The notes under the pieces were generated by a model. The model did not search any database and had not been told where the DNA came from. It saw only the letters and a program-made list of their open reading frames with translations. A stretch of DNA of 64,000 nucleotides. Source: Diphasiastrum complanatum. Taxonomy: Eukaryota; Streptophyta; Lycopodiopsida; Lycopodiales; Lycopodiaceae. The translations under genes were made by a program, and so were the position numbers. Each line of letters opens with the position of its first letter. Position 1 is the first letter of the stretch. Positions 10,325 to 22,494 of the stretch are shown piece by piece. The DNA lies in assembly GCA_029204225.1 (NCBI GenBank), contig CM055113.1:8149352-8213351 (forward strand), given 5' to 3'.

Positions 10325-11036
10325 TCAAATGCTTAGAAAGCTTTTTACCTGGCTCAATAGGAGATTCACTGGTTTGCAATTCTGCAACCTAAACCTATGC
10401 AGCAACTCTTTGACATACTTCACCTGTGTTAAACCCACTTCGTGTCCTTTTTGCCACACCTCTACTCCAAGGCAATAATGCATCAGGCTGAGATTTGTCA
10501 TCTTGAATTGTTCCATGAGGTCTTTCTTGATCATGTCTATCATCTCTTGATTATTTCCCGTAATAATCAAGTCATCAACGTAAAGAGCAATCAAAGCAAC
10601 CATAACATCAAAGCATAAGACATACATATTTGGATCAGAATGTGTTCTCACCATCCTCTTTGAATGAAATTAGGCATCAATCCTGCTATACCACGCACGT
10701 GGTGCCTGTTTAAGACCATAAAGTGCTTTCTTCAAGCGACATACTTTATTTTCCTGTCCCTTCACTACAAAGCCTTCAGGTTGATCCATGAACACTTCTT
10801 CTTCTAACTCATCATTTAGAAAAACAGATTTCACACCCATCTAATGCAAAGGCCAACCAAAATGTGAAGCTAAAGCAATAAGTAGACGTAGAGTATTCCA
10901 CTTACATACTTGGCGCAAAGGTCTCCTCATAGTCAATGCCTTTACTTTGTGCATACCCTTTGATCACCAATCTTGCCTTGTGCTTTGCTATGCTTTCATC
11001 TCCCATGGCCTTGACCCAAATGTCATCATCCTTTGC
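10325..11036 (-). pseudogene. Copia element B: reverse transcriptase remnant
   Basis: The - strand pieces are, in order: [25 protein letters not shown] at ~10,990-10,905 (RT entry), a Y..KQAPRAWY-type region at 10,680-10,735, and a 109-codon frame (10,654-10,325) with the catalytic ALYVDDLIITG box and YCLGVEV. Stops and frameshifts separate them, and an in-phase deletion shortens the region before KHKARL. RT copies element RNA into DNA, and this copy cannot be functional. The upstream edge is the solo LTR insertion. Confidence 0.85.
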
Positions 11037-11041
11037 TTCAC

Positions 11042-11850
11042 TGTAGGGTCGAAGATCTTGTGTAGTATAGCCCTCCCGCTTGTCAACAAGGGTTAGATCA
11101 CTGGATAGGTACCTAACTATGCATAGATGCTATTTTTAATTAGTTTCCTGCTTTCTCCCTTAACTAACACTACCCTCCTTTAATCTACTCCTCTACACTA
11201 ACATTCATCATGCTTTTGGGTGAAGGGAAAGGATAGACAAGAAGAGGAAGAGAGAAGAGAAGAGAGGAAGAGAGAGAGATGAGATGGAGGTTACGTCAAA
11301 TGCTCATTGTCATTGCTTATGGAGAAATCTTAACTAATCACAAACAAGAAGCATGGAAGAAATGGAAATAACAAGCAACACAACAATAGCATAAGCAAGA
11401 TTGATTATCAAATGAGGATTCTTGAGCTCTCAAAATAGTAGAGTCTCCTCCTCTCTATTAAGCATGCAAATAGTGTACAAATGGTGCCTTTTTATAAGAT
11501 GGGGAAGGCCCTTGCCCCTCAATCCTATTGGCTAATATTCACATTGATCCTATCCATTCATCTTGGACCCAACTTGATCCAAGAGTCCACAAAAAGTACA
11601 TTGGAAATCACAAGATTTATGTGAGTCCAAAATTGGACCCAACTCTAAAAAGTAAACTCTAAGTTTAAAATTGACTTTGGGCCTCAAGTTTTATTTTAAT
11701 TACAAAGGCCCAAGTCTGTTTGATTTTATTTACACTTTGGCTTGCGTGCTCATTGGGCCATGTGCTTATATGCGCAGGATGCCATGCCCTCGCAACCCAT
11801 TTTATTGAACGATTTTATTTATTTATACTTTGTTGGGAATACCCCCAACA
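11042..11850 (-). mobile_element. Solo LTR inserted in copia element B
   Basis: An 809-bp block with TG...CA ends. On the - strand it starts TGTTGGGGGTATTCCCAACA, an LTR start seen in plant copia elements, and ends CGACCCTACA. The 5-bp duplication TTCAC occurs at 11,037-11,041 and 11,851-11,855. Without the block and one TTCAC, the polyprotein frame reads from EPSTYGE straight into [11 protein letters not shown]. That clean rejoining supports insertion followed by LTR-LTR recombination. No internal sequence remains. Confidence 0.88.
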
Positions 11851-11855
11851 TTCAC

Positions 11856-13217
11856 CATAAGTCGAAGGTTCTTTGCTTTGAATAATGCTCGATAAGAGAG
11901 CATAATTTGCTTCATACCTTTCAGGTTGTGTCTTCTCTCTTGTTGATCTTCGTAGCACTCCCTGACTAGATGATCCTGAAAAGCCATCCATATTGCGGCT
12001 CTCCAACAATCTCTCAAACCACTTAGGAAGCTTTCTATCAGGTGATTGGCTTCCTGGTGAAAATGTATCCCACGATACATCCTTCTCCTTGCGTTTGTCA
12101 CCTACAACTTCAATCCTTCTTGCACCAAAAGGTTTGTCTCTACCTCTCCAACCTGTCTCTTGAGGTTGAGTAGTAGTATCTTGAGATGTATCCTCATGTT
12201 CATCACTTAGAAGGTCAATGAATGGATCATCATTAGGAGATATCCTCACTAAACCATCTTTTCCACTGGATGTATCTATCTTCTCAGCATCCTCGTCTTC
12301 ATACATCTTGGATTCATCAAAGATAACATGGATTTTGTTTTCCACTGGATCAAAACATCTATAGCCCTTCACACGATCATCATATCCTAGGAATATACAC
12401 TTGATAGCTTTTACATCAAGTTTACGTCTCTCTTCCTTAGGAATGTGTACAAAGGCCTTACATCCAAAGATTCGCAAGTGGTTCACCTTTGGCTTCTTCT
12501 TCGTGAATGGTTCCTTAGGTGTTATCTTTGGTATGGTAATGGTAGGACTTCTATTTTGAAGATAGATTGTCGTACTGCATGTTCCTGACCCAAAATCTTT
12601 TGGTAGTTTCATCTCAGCTAGCATAGATCTAGCACTTTTCACAATTGTACGATTCTTGCGCTTAGCTACACCATTGAGAGCAGGAGTATGAGTTGTGTAA
12701 ATTGTCTCTTGATCCCACATTGATCACAAAGATCATTGAAGTCATTAGACTTGTACTCACCTCCACTATCTGATCTTAGGACTTTGATCTTCCTACCTGT
12801 CTGATTTTTGACCAATGCTTTGAAGCTCTTGAAATTGTCAAATGCATCCGATTTCTTCTTCAAGAAGTAGATCCACATCTTAAGTGACATATCATCAATA
12901 AAGGTCATGAAATAGAAGGCTTTACCTAAGGACATGGTCCTCATACGCCCGCATAAATCTGTGTGGATTAAATCCAGGATGTTCTTTGCTCTTGCAACAC
13001 CACCTTTATTGAACTTCTCTTGATGTTGCTTCCCATGTACACATGATTCGCACATTGATTTCAAGTGGTCTTCTATAGTAGGCAATCCTGTTACCATCTC
13101 CAATTTTATCATCAAACTGAGGCTTCCTGAGTTCAAGTGACCAAGCCTCTTATGCCACAACTTAGTTTGCGATGGAATGGATGAAACAAGTCCATGTTGC
13201 CCCCTTGATTGTAGCAT
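11856..13217 (-). pseudogene. Copia element B: integrase
   Basis: Two overlapping - strand frames (13,217-12,666 and 12,720-11,856) cover the integrase. The zinc-binding start is LWHKRLGHLN...MCESCVHGK. The core has HTDLCGRM, YFMTFIDDMS and GGEYKS. After a frameshift near 12,700 come TPALNGVAKRKNRTI and the C-terminal LRIFGCKAFVHIPKEERRKLD...FDES region. The linker to RT (EKTQPERYEANYALLSS) runs to the solo LTR. The DDE residues appear to be kept, but the frameshift kills the polyprotein. Confidence 0.88.
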
Positions 13218-14466
13218 TCAACCTGTACAATCTAGTATTGGGCTCCCTTACTCCATCCGCAACAACTTTGAACTTTTGGTTCACATCCTTCACAAAGCAA
13301 TGATCATGGGCAAATTCTACTTTTAGCTTTTGATCAGTAATGACTCCAACAGAAAGTAGATTTTTCTTCAAACCTGGTACATAAAGTATCTCCCTGATCA
13401 TCCTACTATTGCCATCAGGTAGTTGGATTGAAATGGTGCCTATCCCCTTGATCTTGCACACATCACCATTTGCTTGTGAAACGTACATTCTATTATCCAA
13501 CACTTTCAAGCTACTGAACCAATTCTTCTTCCCTGTCATGTGTCTTGTGACTCCCGAGTCAATATACCACACTTGATCATCTTGATTAGATGACAATGCA
13601 GCTATGAAGATGCTAGAGTCTTCAATCTCACCCTCATCGACAAGGTTACCTGCTTGCTTTGGTTTCCCCTTGCCTTGTTCTGCCAGGAATTTGCGACGTT
13701 CACTCTTCCAATGGCCCTTTTTACCATAATGGAAGCATTTGCCTTTTTTCTTGGTCTTACTGGAAGATCCCTCATCCTTCTGAGTCTTGGCAAATTGCTG
13801 TTTAGACTTTTTCTTGCCCTTGCCCTTGCCTTGTTTTTGGCATGTCGCAAGTGCTTGATCGTCAGTATTTTGACGTCTAGCTTTCACCATTTCTTGCCGT
13901 TGCTCTTCCTGCATCAAGATTCCTATGAGCTCATCAAAGGTTGGCAACCTTTCTCTTGATGCTATTCCACTCACAAACATCTGATAGGATTCTGCAATGC
14001 CACACAATGCATTGTGCACCAGCTCCACATCACGTATGCGCTCACAAATAGAATGCAGTTCATCCCTCATTGTCTTGATTCTGGTCATGTATGTCTGAAT
14101 GTGCTCTCCTTGCTCCATGCAGACACTATTCAGTTTTGACTTCAAAAACATGATTCTTGACGGATTTGACATCTCGAACTGCTCCTTTAGCACATCCCAT
14201 GCCTGTCTGGGTGTAACAGAATCACAAATGTGGGTAATGATGTGATCCTTCACTGACAAGTTAATGAAGGTCAAAGCTTTCCTCATCTTTTTGTCGAACA
14301 CTTTGATATCCGCTTCATTTGACGGCCTTCTCTCATCACCTATGATGACTTCCCACATGTCTTTCTCCATCAGTATGTTTTTCATTTTGAATTTTCACAC
14401 TGCATAGTTGAAAATCCCATCCAATTTGCTACTTTCACTCAAAATGGACTCTCCCATGTTTGTCAT
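13162..14466 (-). pseudogene. Copia element B: gag and protease
   Basis: The likely original start is the ATG at 14,466 (MTNMGESILSESSKLDG). A TGA at 14,397-14,395 stands where Trp is expected, and the frame then stays open from 14,385 to 13,162. It contains the gag region (RQAWDVLKEQFE, RIMFLKSKL), a K-rich tract, a zinc knuckle (CFHYGKKGHWKSE; first spacing CFHYG and its last Cys lost), and the protease site VWYIDSGVTRHMTG with Val for the usual Ala. The gag-pre-integrase region (KKNLLSVGVITDQKL) follows. Confidence 0.88.
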
Positions 14467-15826
14467 CGCAAAACTGCCTGAAACTTCTATGGTAGGCTAA
14501 AAGCAGTATGCAGAGGCAACTGTGATGTCAGAAGTTGAAAATAATGACCTGCACTATTTTCCTTACCAGGCCACTTGCCACTTTTCCACCAATTTGAAAG
14601 CCAAATCGGCGTCGCCTTTCGAAATGCACTCAGTTGTCAACTCTGAACTACGTGCCCAATGGAATGGTGAAATCACTTTTGGCGCACTCTAAACACTTTC
14701 TCCGCTGTATTCACTCTATTTTCCTGTATCGTACTTGCAGGTACAGTTCGGGTGCCCTTCGTTTGGAGCTTATAGCCTTTCGTTTGGGTCAAAATGGACA
14801 AAGCCAAAAATAGGGATTTTCTTTGTTTTTGAACTGTTTCTTCACCTTGAAGAAACTTCACACTTTAGCTATGAAGGGACTAGATGGAATAGAGGGAGAA
14901 GTAGTATCTACAGGGTGTATCTACTAATGAGCATGAGGATTTTGAGGCCAACATGGAATTTCAACTTAAAGATAGATTTATATTTGTCAATAAAGGCCTG
15001 AATAGCATTTGTACTAATTTGGCAAGTAGATAAGAGAATGAAGTCAGATTTGGACCCATTCTAATTGGCTAAATTTCATACATTGCACCTAAACTTGAAT
15101 TTCTAATATTTGATGAAGTACCAAGAAGCTACCATTTAGGACAAGTTTAGGGCAATTGGCCAAATGGAATTTTGGAAGCTATAAATAGCTATGCCCACAT
15201 GAAAAAATAATTATCAAATTTTCTTTCTTTGTGGAGAATTCATCTCTTGTGTTTCTATGTCCATCTCTTTCATATTTCTCAAGATATCTTGGTTTCTAGA
15301 GTGTAGAATGTCAGTTTTGGGATTGATCTTGCTTCCGCACGTGTGAAGGACACTAGACTGTTGTTGTTGTATGAACAGGGATAGTACCTTACTATACTTT
15401 TATGCTTATTATCAGATTTTAGTGATTTATGCAATTCTAGCATGCTAAAATTGATGATTTCTATCTTGTAGTTAAAGCTAGATGTGCATCCAAATTTGGT
15501 CAAGATCTTGTTGTTCGATTAAGTATTTTTTGGATTTGTAAATCTTTGTGAATCATTTCATATCATTAAGATCCAAAATATCCCTTTGATCTTTGGTTAG
15601 AAAGACCAACCTTGCCAATGTAGAAAAATCAACATCTACACTATGAATGAGATGCAAACTCTAATAGATCTTGATCAAACATCAATCAAAACATGAAATG
15701 GAATTTTGTCCATGAAAAAACAGTAAGATACTATATTTCACACATGTGGATATGAATATAACACTTAATGAGCATTCTGCACACAAAATTGCAAGATATC
15801 ACCAATATAGTGCACCAATGGATAGA
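14467..15826. other. Element B leader, then unassigned sequence holding an inferred inversion breakpoint
   Basis: 14,467-~14,760 reads as untranslated leader upstream of B gag on the - strand. No LTR of B and no primer-binding site follow, although both would be expected. That absence is part of the evidence that the adjoining LTR was carried away by an inversion (its first 155 bp are at 21,163-21,317). 14,760-15,826 shows no coding signal or boundary I can support. Confidence 0.45.
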
Positions 15827-16145
15827 TGACCCAAAGAGAACCATGTATAAGCATGAAATGAGAGATATCTTTTTCACATGAGTTACATCCTTTTATACTA
15901 GGTCCAAACCTAATTTCAAACTTTGGTTTTCCTCCATAATGAAAAACCCTACTATTTCAATGTCTCTACTACTCATATTGAATGTACCAAAAGTCGTGTT
16001 CTACACTTTCCAAAAGTGTCTATTCAAATGATTTTAGACTAATATAACTTTGAAAATTTAAACTCTAAGTATAATATGAAATCGGCCTCACTTGCAAAAT
16101 AAACAAATATAGCAAATTTGACTAAACTAGTTGAAATCTTTCACA
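15827..16145 (-). repeat. Copia element C 3' LTR
   Basis: On the - strand it starts TGTGAAAGATTTCAAC and ends TTCTCTTTGGGTCA, 319 bp long. The RNase H stop codon uses the TGA of TGTGA, and the preceding GAAGAGGGAG is the polypurine tract. A second copy with the same two ends lies at 25,005-25,294. Confidence 0.8.
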
Positions 16146-18986
16146 CTCCCTCTTCAACTAGTTTTATCATAGACTTTGATAACACTCCAAGTGAGGTCCT
16201 ATGCTTCATAAACAAGTCTTTGTCCAATGCTTTGGTAAAGATATCAGCTACACATTCCTTTGAAGAAAAATGTTGAAGCTCCACCTCCTTTGCCATGACT
16301 TGCTCCCTCACAAAATGATATGCCACCTCAATATGCTTGCTCCTAGCATGAAAGATAGAATTGGTTGCCAACTTTTGGGCTGATAGGTTGTCACAAAAGA
16401 TGATTGGACTCTTTGAAAAATCTAGCAAGTGAAGATCCTTGATCATCCTCTTGATCCATACCATCTCCTTTGTGCAATGAGTAAGTGCTTTGTACTCGGC
16501 CTCACTAGATGACAATGAGATAGTGGCTTGTTTCTTTGACATCCATGATATAGCTCCATCACCTATGAAAATACAATTAGTACTAATGGATTTTCTGTCC
16601 ATTTGATGTCCAGCAAAGCTCGAATCTGAAAATCCGAACAAGTTAGGTAATGGACCCTCATACAATATGCCAAAATCTCAACTTCCCATGATATACCTCA
16701 AATGGATAAGTCTTGTGAAGGTTAGATAGATAAGTGACCCAATAGCTTTCTATAGAGAGTAATGTCCTTGAAGGATCTTTCATTACCTCTTATAGTTAGC
16801 TTTACATGAGACTCCGTAGGTGTTTCATAGGATTTTGCATCTACCATATGAAATCTTTCTAGAATAGAATTAGTATGAAAGTAGTTTGAGAAGATTAAAT
16901 CACTTCTATTCCCAAAATGTAATGTAAATGACCAAGATCAAATTCCTTCTTAAGAGCACTCTTGATATCCTTCACATCTTGATTGTCTAAACCACTCAAG
17001 ATGATATCATCCACATAGATTAGCAAAATGGTAACATCATTTCCAACAAACCTATAATAAAGTGAATGATCGTACTCACTCATAACAAACCCTTGAGAGA
17101 GTAAAATAGTGTTAATATTAGCATACCAACTCCTTGGTGCTTGCTTAAGGCCATACAAACTCTTTTATAGTAGACACACATGATTTGATGAAATGTAGCT
17201 CTCGGGTTGATCCATGTACATGTCCTCCTCAATATCACCATTCAAAAATGCATCTTAATGTCCAATTGCCATAGATCCCATCCATAAAGAGTAGCAAGAG
17301 AGATGATGACTCGAAGGCTTACCATCTTTGCCATGGGTGCAAAGGTTTCATCCTAGTCAATATCATGTTTTTGAGCATATCCTTTTGCCACCAACCTTTT
17401 CTTGTACTTGTTGATAGATCCATCTTGGTTTGTCTTCAACTTGAGGATCCATTTGCATCCAATAGCTTTCTTGTCCTTAGGTAACTCCACCAATCTCCAT
17501 CTTCCATTCTTCATAAGAACTTGATACTCAAGATCCATTGCTTGGATCACTCCTCTTTCTTTCTTGATTCATCTACACAAGTAGGTTCATCAAAAGAGGT
17601 TAGGAAATCAAAGTGTGTACCTCCAACAACTTGCTTACCTTTCTCATCATATGTGAGCCTTGAAGGCATTTGTCTTTCCCTTGATGTTCTCTTCAGCTTT
17701 TGACTTGATGAAGGTCCATCATCATCACCATCTAAAGTAGAATCCTTTACATGAACATCAAGAATGTTAGATCCATCCACATCACCATCAATAGTACTTG
17801 AGATACTTTTGGAGTGTTCTCCTCATCAAAAATGACATCTCTACCAACAATCACTTTGTAAGTAGTAGGAATGTAAACCTTGTAGGCTTTACTCACCTCA
17901 CTATATCCAGCAAATATACCTTTCCTTGAAGATGGATCCTCCTTGGTCCTATCATCAAGAGTTATGTTGACATAGCATGTGCATCCAAAATTTTTAAGAA
18001 TGTTGACCCTTGGCCTCCTCATGAATAACATATCAAAAGGTGTCCTTCCATCCAAAATAGCACTCGGCCACCTATTGGACAAGAAATTAGTGCACAACAA
18101 AGCTTGATCCCAAAATGGCTTATCAAGGTTAGCACTTAACCTCATGGCTTTGGCACTTTCACATAAAGTCCTATTCTTCCTCTAGACCACTCCATTTTGT
18201 TGTGGGGTCCTTGGTGTTGTATGCTCCCTCTTGATCCCATGCTCATCACAAAAAGTCTTAAACTTGGTGGATATGTACTCTCCTCACTTCTTAAGCACTT
18301 GATCTTTGTAGAAAGTTGGTTCTCCCTTGCATTCTTGAACTTAACAAAAAAATCATACACTTCATCTTTTCTCTTTAGTAGATAGATCCAACAAAATCTA
18401 CCAAAATCATCAATGAAAGTTACATACATCTTAGCTCCACTATTGCTAATTGTGGTAGTTCCATGAACATTCGAATGTACAATTTGAAAATGCTTTGTAG
18501 ATCTAGTATAAGGTAGTCTATGTGACTTTGACAAAGCACAAGACTGACAAACATGATTGATGCTACTTAAGAAACTTGGAAGACCAATCACAACTTGCTT
18601 CCTAGCCGTTACCTCCAAGGACTTGAAGTTAAGGTGCCCCATCCTTTTATGCCAAGCCTCTTGAATAGAGATTTGCTCTCTTACAACACATCCAACTTGG
18701 TTAGCAATAACAGAAGAATCTAGTTTGAACAACTTCCCTTGTCTTTTACCTCTTGCAATCAATATATCCTTCCTTTTGATCATACAAGAATCTCCATCAA
18801 ACTCAGCTTTGAGGCCTTTACCTAGCAATTGACTCACACTAAGTAAGTTCTTGGTAATAGATGGAATGAACAAAACATTCTCCAAATAAACATTCCTATT
18901 TGTAGAGAGAAATAGGAATTGATCCCTTTGATTGCACACTCACCATCATTGGCCGTGTAGATGATGTTCTTGTCATATCTCCATAT
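16141..18986 (-). pseudogene. Copia element C: degraded pol (integrase, RT, RNase H)
   Basis: The - strand fragments in order are: gag-pre-integrase (VYLENVLFIPSITKNLLSVSQ), integrase (WHKRMGHLNF...CQSC; VTFIDDFGRF), the integrase C-terminus at 18,145-17,747 (LKNFGCTCYVNI), RT entry (GCKWILKLKTNQDGS, RLVAKGYAQKHD), RT core ([23 protein letters not shown]) at 17,158-16,895, and RNase H (GFSDSSFAG...SSSEAEYKAL...DIFTKALDK) at 16,665-16,141. Many stops and frameshifts separate them. The first integrase Asp reads NVHG instead of DVHG. Gag and the 5' LTR are absent; the element stops where the LTR of D begins. Confidence 0.88.
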
Positions 18987-20318
18987 TGTGAAAAATTGTC
19001 AAAATCTATCTTGGATATTTTTGTGTTTCTAGTTTGTGAGAAAATATCACATGTGTGGAGCATGTTCCCACATGTAGAAAAAGTAAAAATAGTTTAGTCA
19101 TGCTGAAATTAGGGGTATCATAAAGATTTTATATCAGAGGCGAGGGTCGTGACATCCTGCGATAGGGCCAAAATTGGCATAGAGGTCAAAATGGTCAAAT
19201 CTACATGTAAAGCCTCAGTTTGGCCAAAAGTAGATTGTGATGCAAACTAGATGTAATTAGGCTTGTGACACATGTGTAGATGTAATTTGATGAGTTATCA
19301 AGTCAATGTGATGGCAAAAGTCAAAGGGTCCAATCATAAGTGAGAGATTTGTTGGTTGGAAGGGTCCAATCAAAAGTTAGAGATGATGAATCACACATCC
19401 AATAGGATTAGAGAGGCTATGTTTAAGGGGTCCATTAAGAATCAATCATGGATCTCCATGAGTTTCTATATGTACTTTCATTCCCTTCATCATATGTATG
19501 AGAGATCTATGAGTTTTTTGAGTCAATTTGGAGATTTGCCAATTTTGCTTGTATTGTCTTCTCTCTCTAGATGAACCCAAAAGTGGTATTTTCTCTCTCT
19601 ACTCAAGGAGAGGAGGTTTTTGGGACTTAGTTAATCTCATGAAGTCTTCCACACATGTGAAACACCTTTTGGTAATGAATGAATGCATGTAGAATGGTCT
19701 TTTTGCCTTAGATCTTGTCATTGATCTTGGATTTCAATCAATAGGTGATCTATAGTGCATGAGCCACGTTAGGAGATCAATTTCACACATTAAAAAATTT
19801 CCACATCTGTGAATTTTCACATTGTTTCAGAGCCTACCTAATATCTTGATGCATCCATCATCCATAGTTTCAAAATTTTCATGAAAATCCAGATCTAGAG
19901 AGTGTTGATTGCATCTCCCATGCTATCTCAAGGAAATTTGGATCAAGAGGTTTCGTTATCATAATGATTGAATCATTTTAGGTATTGTATGGAATTCAAT
20001 TCTCATGCACGTGTGAAGTACAGCCAAGTTCATTTGGAAAGTTCTCTTCCAAGTTAGATCCAAATTTTGTGCTAGATAGCTTGTTTGAAGATAGTTTTGT
20101 CTAGTTTTTGTAGCAATTTGTTTCAATCCATTTGGTAGGGCCAATCAAAAGTTATATGCTTTTGAAGAGGGTTATCTAGGGCACCTATACCTGTGTGGAT
20201 GCATTTGGTTTGATCATATCTTGCTAGTTTGACCAAAAATTTCAAGAAGAGGCTTGCCAATGTCATCTATTTGAGATCTAGTCAACTTTTTGAGGTCATA
20301 GCCACATTGTTTATTACA
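18987..20318 (+). repeat. Copia element D 5' LTR
   Basis: It starts TGTGAAAAATTGTC and ends TTATTACA, about 1,332 bp. A primer-binding site follows at 20,325. Its first ~480 bp match 1,065-1,621 in inverse orientation. It abuts the interior of element C with no sign of C continuing on this side. Confidence 0.75.
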
Positions 20319-20324
20319 ATTCCA

Positions 20325-20336
20325 TGGTATTAGAGT
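20325..20336 (+). promoter_or_regulatory. Element D primer-binding site
   Basis: TGGTATTAGAGT matches the initiator Met tRNA complement (TGGTATCAGAGC) with two C-to-T changes. It lies six bases past the inferred LTR end. Confidence 0.7.
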
Positions 20337-20406
20337 GATTTGTGGATTCTTTGAGTGTTTCACACGTGCCAAAGATAATTTGACCCAAACGTTGCCTATA
20401 CTCCAT

Positions 20407-21162
20407 CAATTGATGAGAATTTGATCTAGTTTGAGAGAGGTTGGTAGACCTTTAGAGCTTGTACTTCGGCCAAGGATGCTTGGGATACTCTCAAAGCAAT
20501 CTATGAGGCCAAAAATACCTCTAGGATCCTCACTCTTAGAAATCAAATATTCCAAAGTTATCAAAAGAGTGATGAGAGTGCCACTAATTATGTTTTGAGA
20601 GTGAAAGACATTCATAGAGAGCTTGCTTGTATTGGAGATTCCATCAAACAAAGTGAGCTAGTTCAAGTCATACTCAATGGCTTGAAGTATGAATATGAGA
20701 ATCTTGTCCAATCCTATGCTATCAAGGAGGTGCTACCAATCTTGGAGGCTTTGCAAATAGCTGAAGAATGAAGTCATGAGAACAAGCTATTAAGGATGGA
20801 CAAATTGTCACTCAATCATAATGGTGATGGCAAACTTCTATTTTCCAAGCACAAAGAGAGGAGCAAAAAGCAACACCAACACTTCTCTAAGGACAAAGCA
20901 AAAGATCAAGATGAAGAGGAGGATGACTCCTCGCAAGATATTACTTCAAAGAAGAAGAAAAAAGACGTTAAGTGCTTCTTTTGTGGCAAGAAAGGCCACT
21001 ATGCTACCAATTACTTCAAGAAGAAGGACCAATTCAAGCAAGCCAACATCTCTCATGAGAAAGAAGACTTTATTGCAAGTGATGGAAAATGCTCACTTAT
21101 GGCATCAAGCTTCTCCTCTTCCACCTTAAAAAAGGATGACTCTTGGTATATTGATAGTGGAG
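20407..21162 (+). pseudogene. Copia element D: gag, zinc knuckle and start of protease
   Basis: The + strand frame reads SAKDAWDTLKAIYEAKN, TLRNQIFQSYQKSDESA and ELVQVILNGLKYEYENLVQS, all typical of the UBN2-type copia gag. A TGA at 20,769-20,771 interrupts it. The frame then covers a K/D/E-rich linker, a zinc knuckle (CFFCGKKGHYATNYF; His present, last Cys replaced) and DSWYIDSG. There the element B LTR cuts in after TAGTGGAG. The protein would have continued as ASSHMC, which is found at 9,320 on the - strand. Confidence 0.85.
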
Positions 21163-21317
21163 TTAGAATTAAAGTAGACTTATTGTGCTACTATATTGTG
21201 GGTCCTATCAGTTGATAAGGATCAGTTGGCCTCGCCACGAGGCAAGTCGACGGGACACGCGTCCCGCCAACGGCAACCTGGGTCATGTATGGGTCGCCTG
21301 AGTGAACAACTATATGT
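21163..21317 (+). repeat. Copia element B LTR, 5' part, displaced and inverted
   Basis: TTAGAATTAAAGTAG and the following ~155 bp, including GGGTCCTATCAGTTGATAA and GCCTCGCCACGAGGC, match the start of the LTR at 9,601-9,331 in the opposite orientation. Similarity stops at CAACTATATGT, where unrelated sequence begins. Confidence 0.75.
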
Positions 21318-22494
21318 CAAAAAAAGTATCTTCATAATATCCGTATCAGATATAATCTGATCAATTGCAAAGAAGCTCACGATCAAAATCGACAATTAGA
21401 TGGAGTCTGAAGAGTCGACAAAGTTTTACATGGTCTTTGATCAAGCTAGATTTGCCAATTTTTGGCAATTCTTCACACTCCTCAAATTTAGCTTGATCTA
21501 TTTACAACTCTCTTGATAGATGAATGAGAGATTTTAGAAGTGTCTAAAAAATCCAGCTACAAACAAGGAACTTTTGAGACTCCAATAGAGAATGATGTCC
21601 ATGAAGGATCTTTCACCACCTCTTAGAGGATCCCTTACAAGATGTTCCATAAATGCGTCTATATACATATAGCACACTTCAAAACTAAACATCATGCCAA
21701 GCCATGGATTCCAAGGCATTTTGTGCACTTGAAGATACATCAATTAAAATATTAAGTGCATAAATAATGTTGAAAAAGACAACTTGCCTTGCTTGATCCA
21801 TATGATTGAGCCTTGATGGCTCCATCTTGATACTCAAGGTAATCAGTCCTTCACAAAGATGGAATGAAGATAAGATGAAGTGAAAACTACTTTCAAACAA
21901 ATCTTGCCAAGAAATGGATTTGATTGTCTCTAGAAACTCACTAAGGTCTCTCTGTTTCACTCAAATTAGATTTCTAATCCAACAAATGGACTTATAATCT
22001 CAGTTCTATCACTCCCTCACAAAGTTGGAATGAAGATAAGATGATGTGAAATCTACATACAATCAAATCTTGCCAATTTTGGCTATTTTTGGACAATAAA
22101 CTGACTGAATCTCTTTCTTCCTTCTTGGTGTACTTTCAAGACCTATTTTTAACCTTACTAGGACTTAAGCTCAGCCTAGATTAACTAGATTCCATGAAAC
22201 AAATTCAAATCTAATCAATGACAAATGATCTTGGTAGATTATCCTAGGATCTCCACCAAAAATTACACAAACAAATCACAAATTGAATTTTTTTGGAACA
22301 AATGAATACCATGCACTAAATGCAGGTTCAGAGGTACCCACACATGTGGACAGTACTGATTTGGACCCCTACCAAGTTTGGGATCAAATCTCCTCACCAA
22401 AATCAAGATTCTAGCTTGCCCTCTCAATACTAGTTTTTAGCACCAAAACATTAGATCAATGGCTTATGCTCTTGTACTTGGCTCTGATACCATG
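21318..22494 (-). mobile_element. Possible small LTR element remnant (E)
   Basis: On the - strand TGGTATCAGAGCC occurs at 22,494-22,482 just after TACTTTCACA, which looks like an LTR end plus primer-binding site. At 21,474 the - strand reads GAGGAG then TGTGAAGAATTGCC, which looks like a polypurine tract plus LTR start. The ~1 kb between has no coding signal. It contains two related blocks (21,848-21,915 and 22,025-22,090, AAGATGGAATGAAGATAAGATG). LTR-to-LTR similarity is weak, so this may be a heavily deleted element. Confidence 0.35.

Noticed and set aside
13654-13959. + strand ORF opposite copia gag
   Set aside because: Shadow of the K-rich gag region on the other strand.
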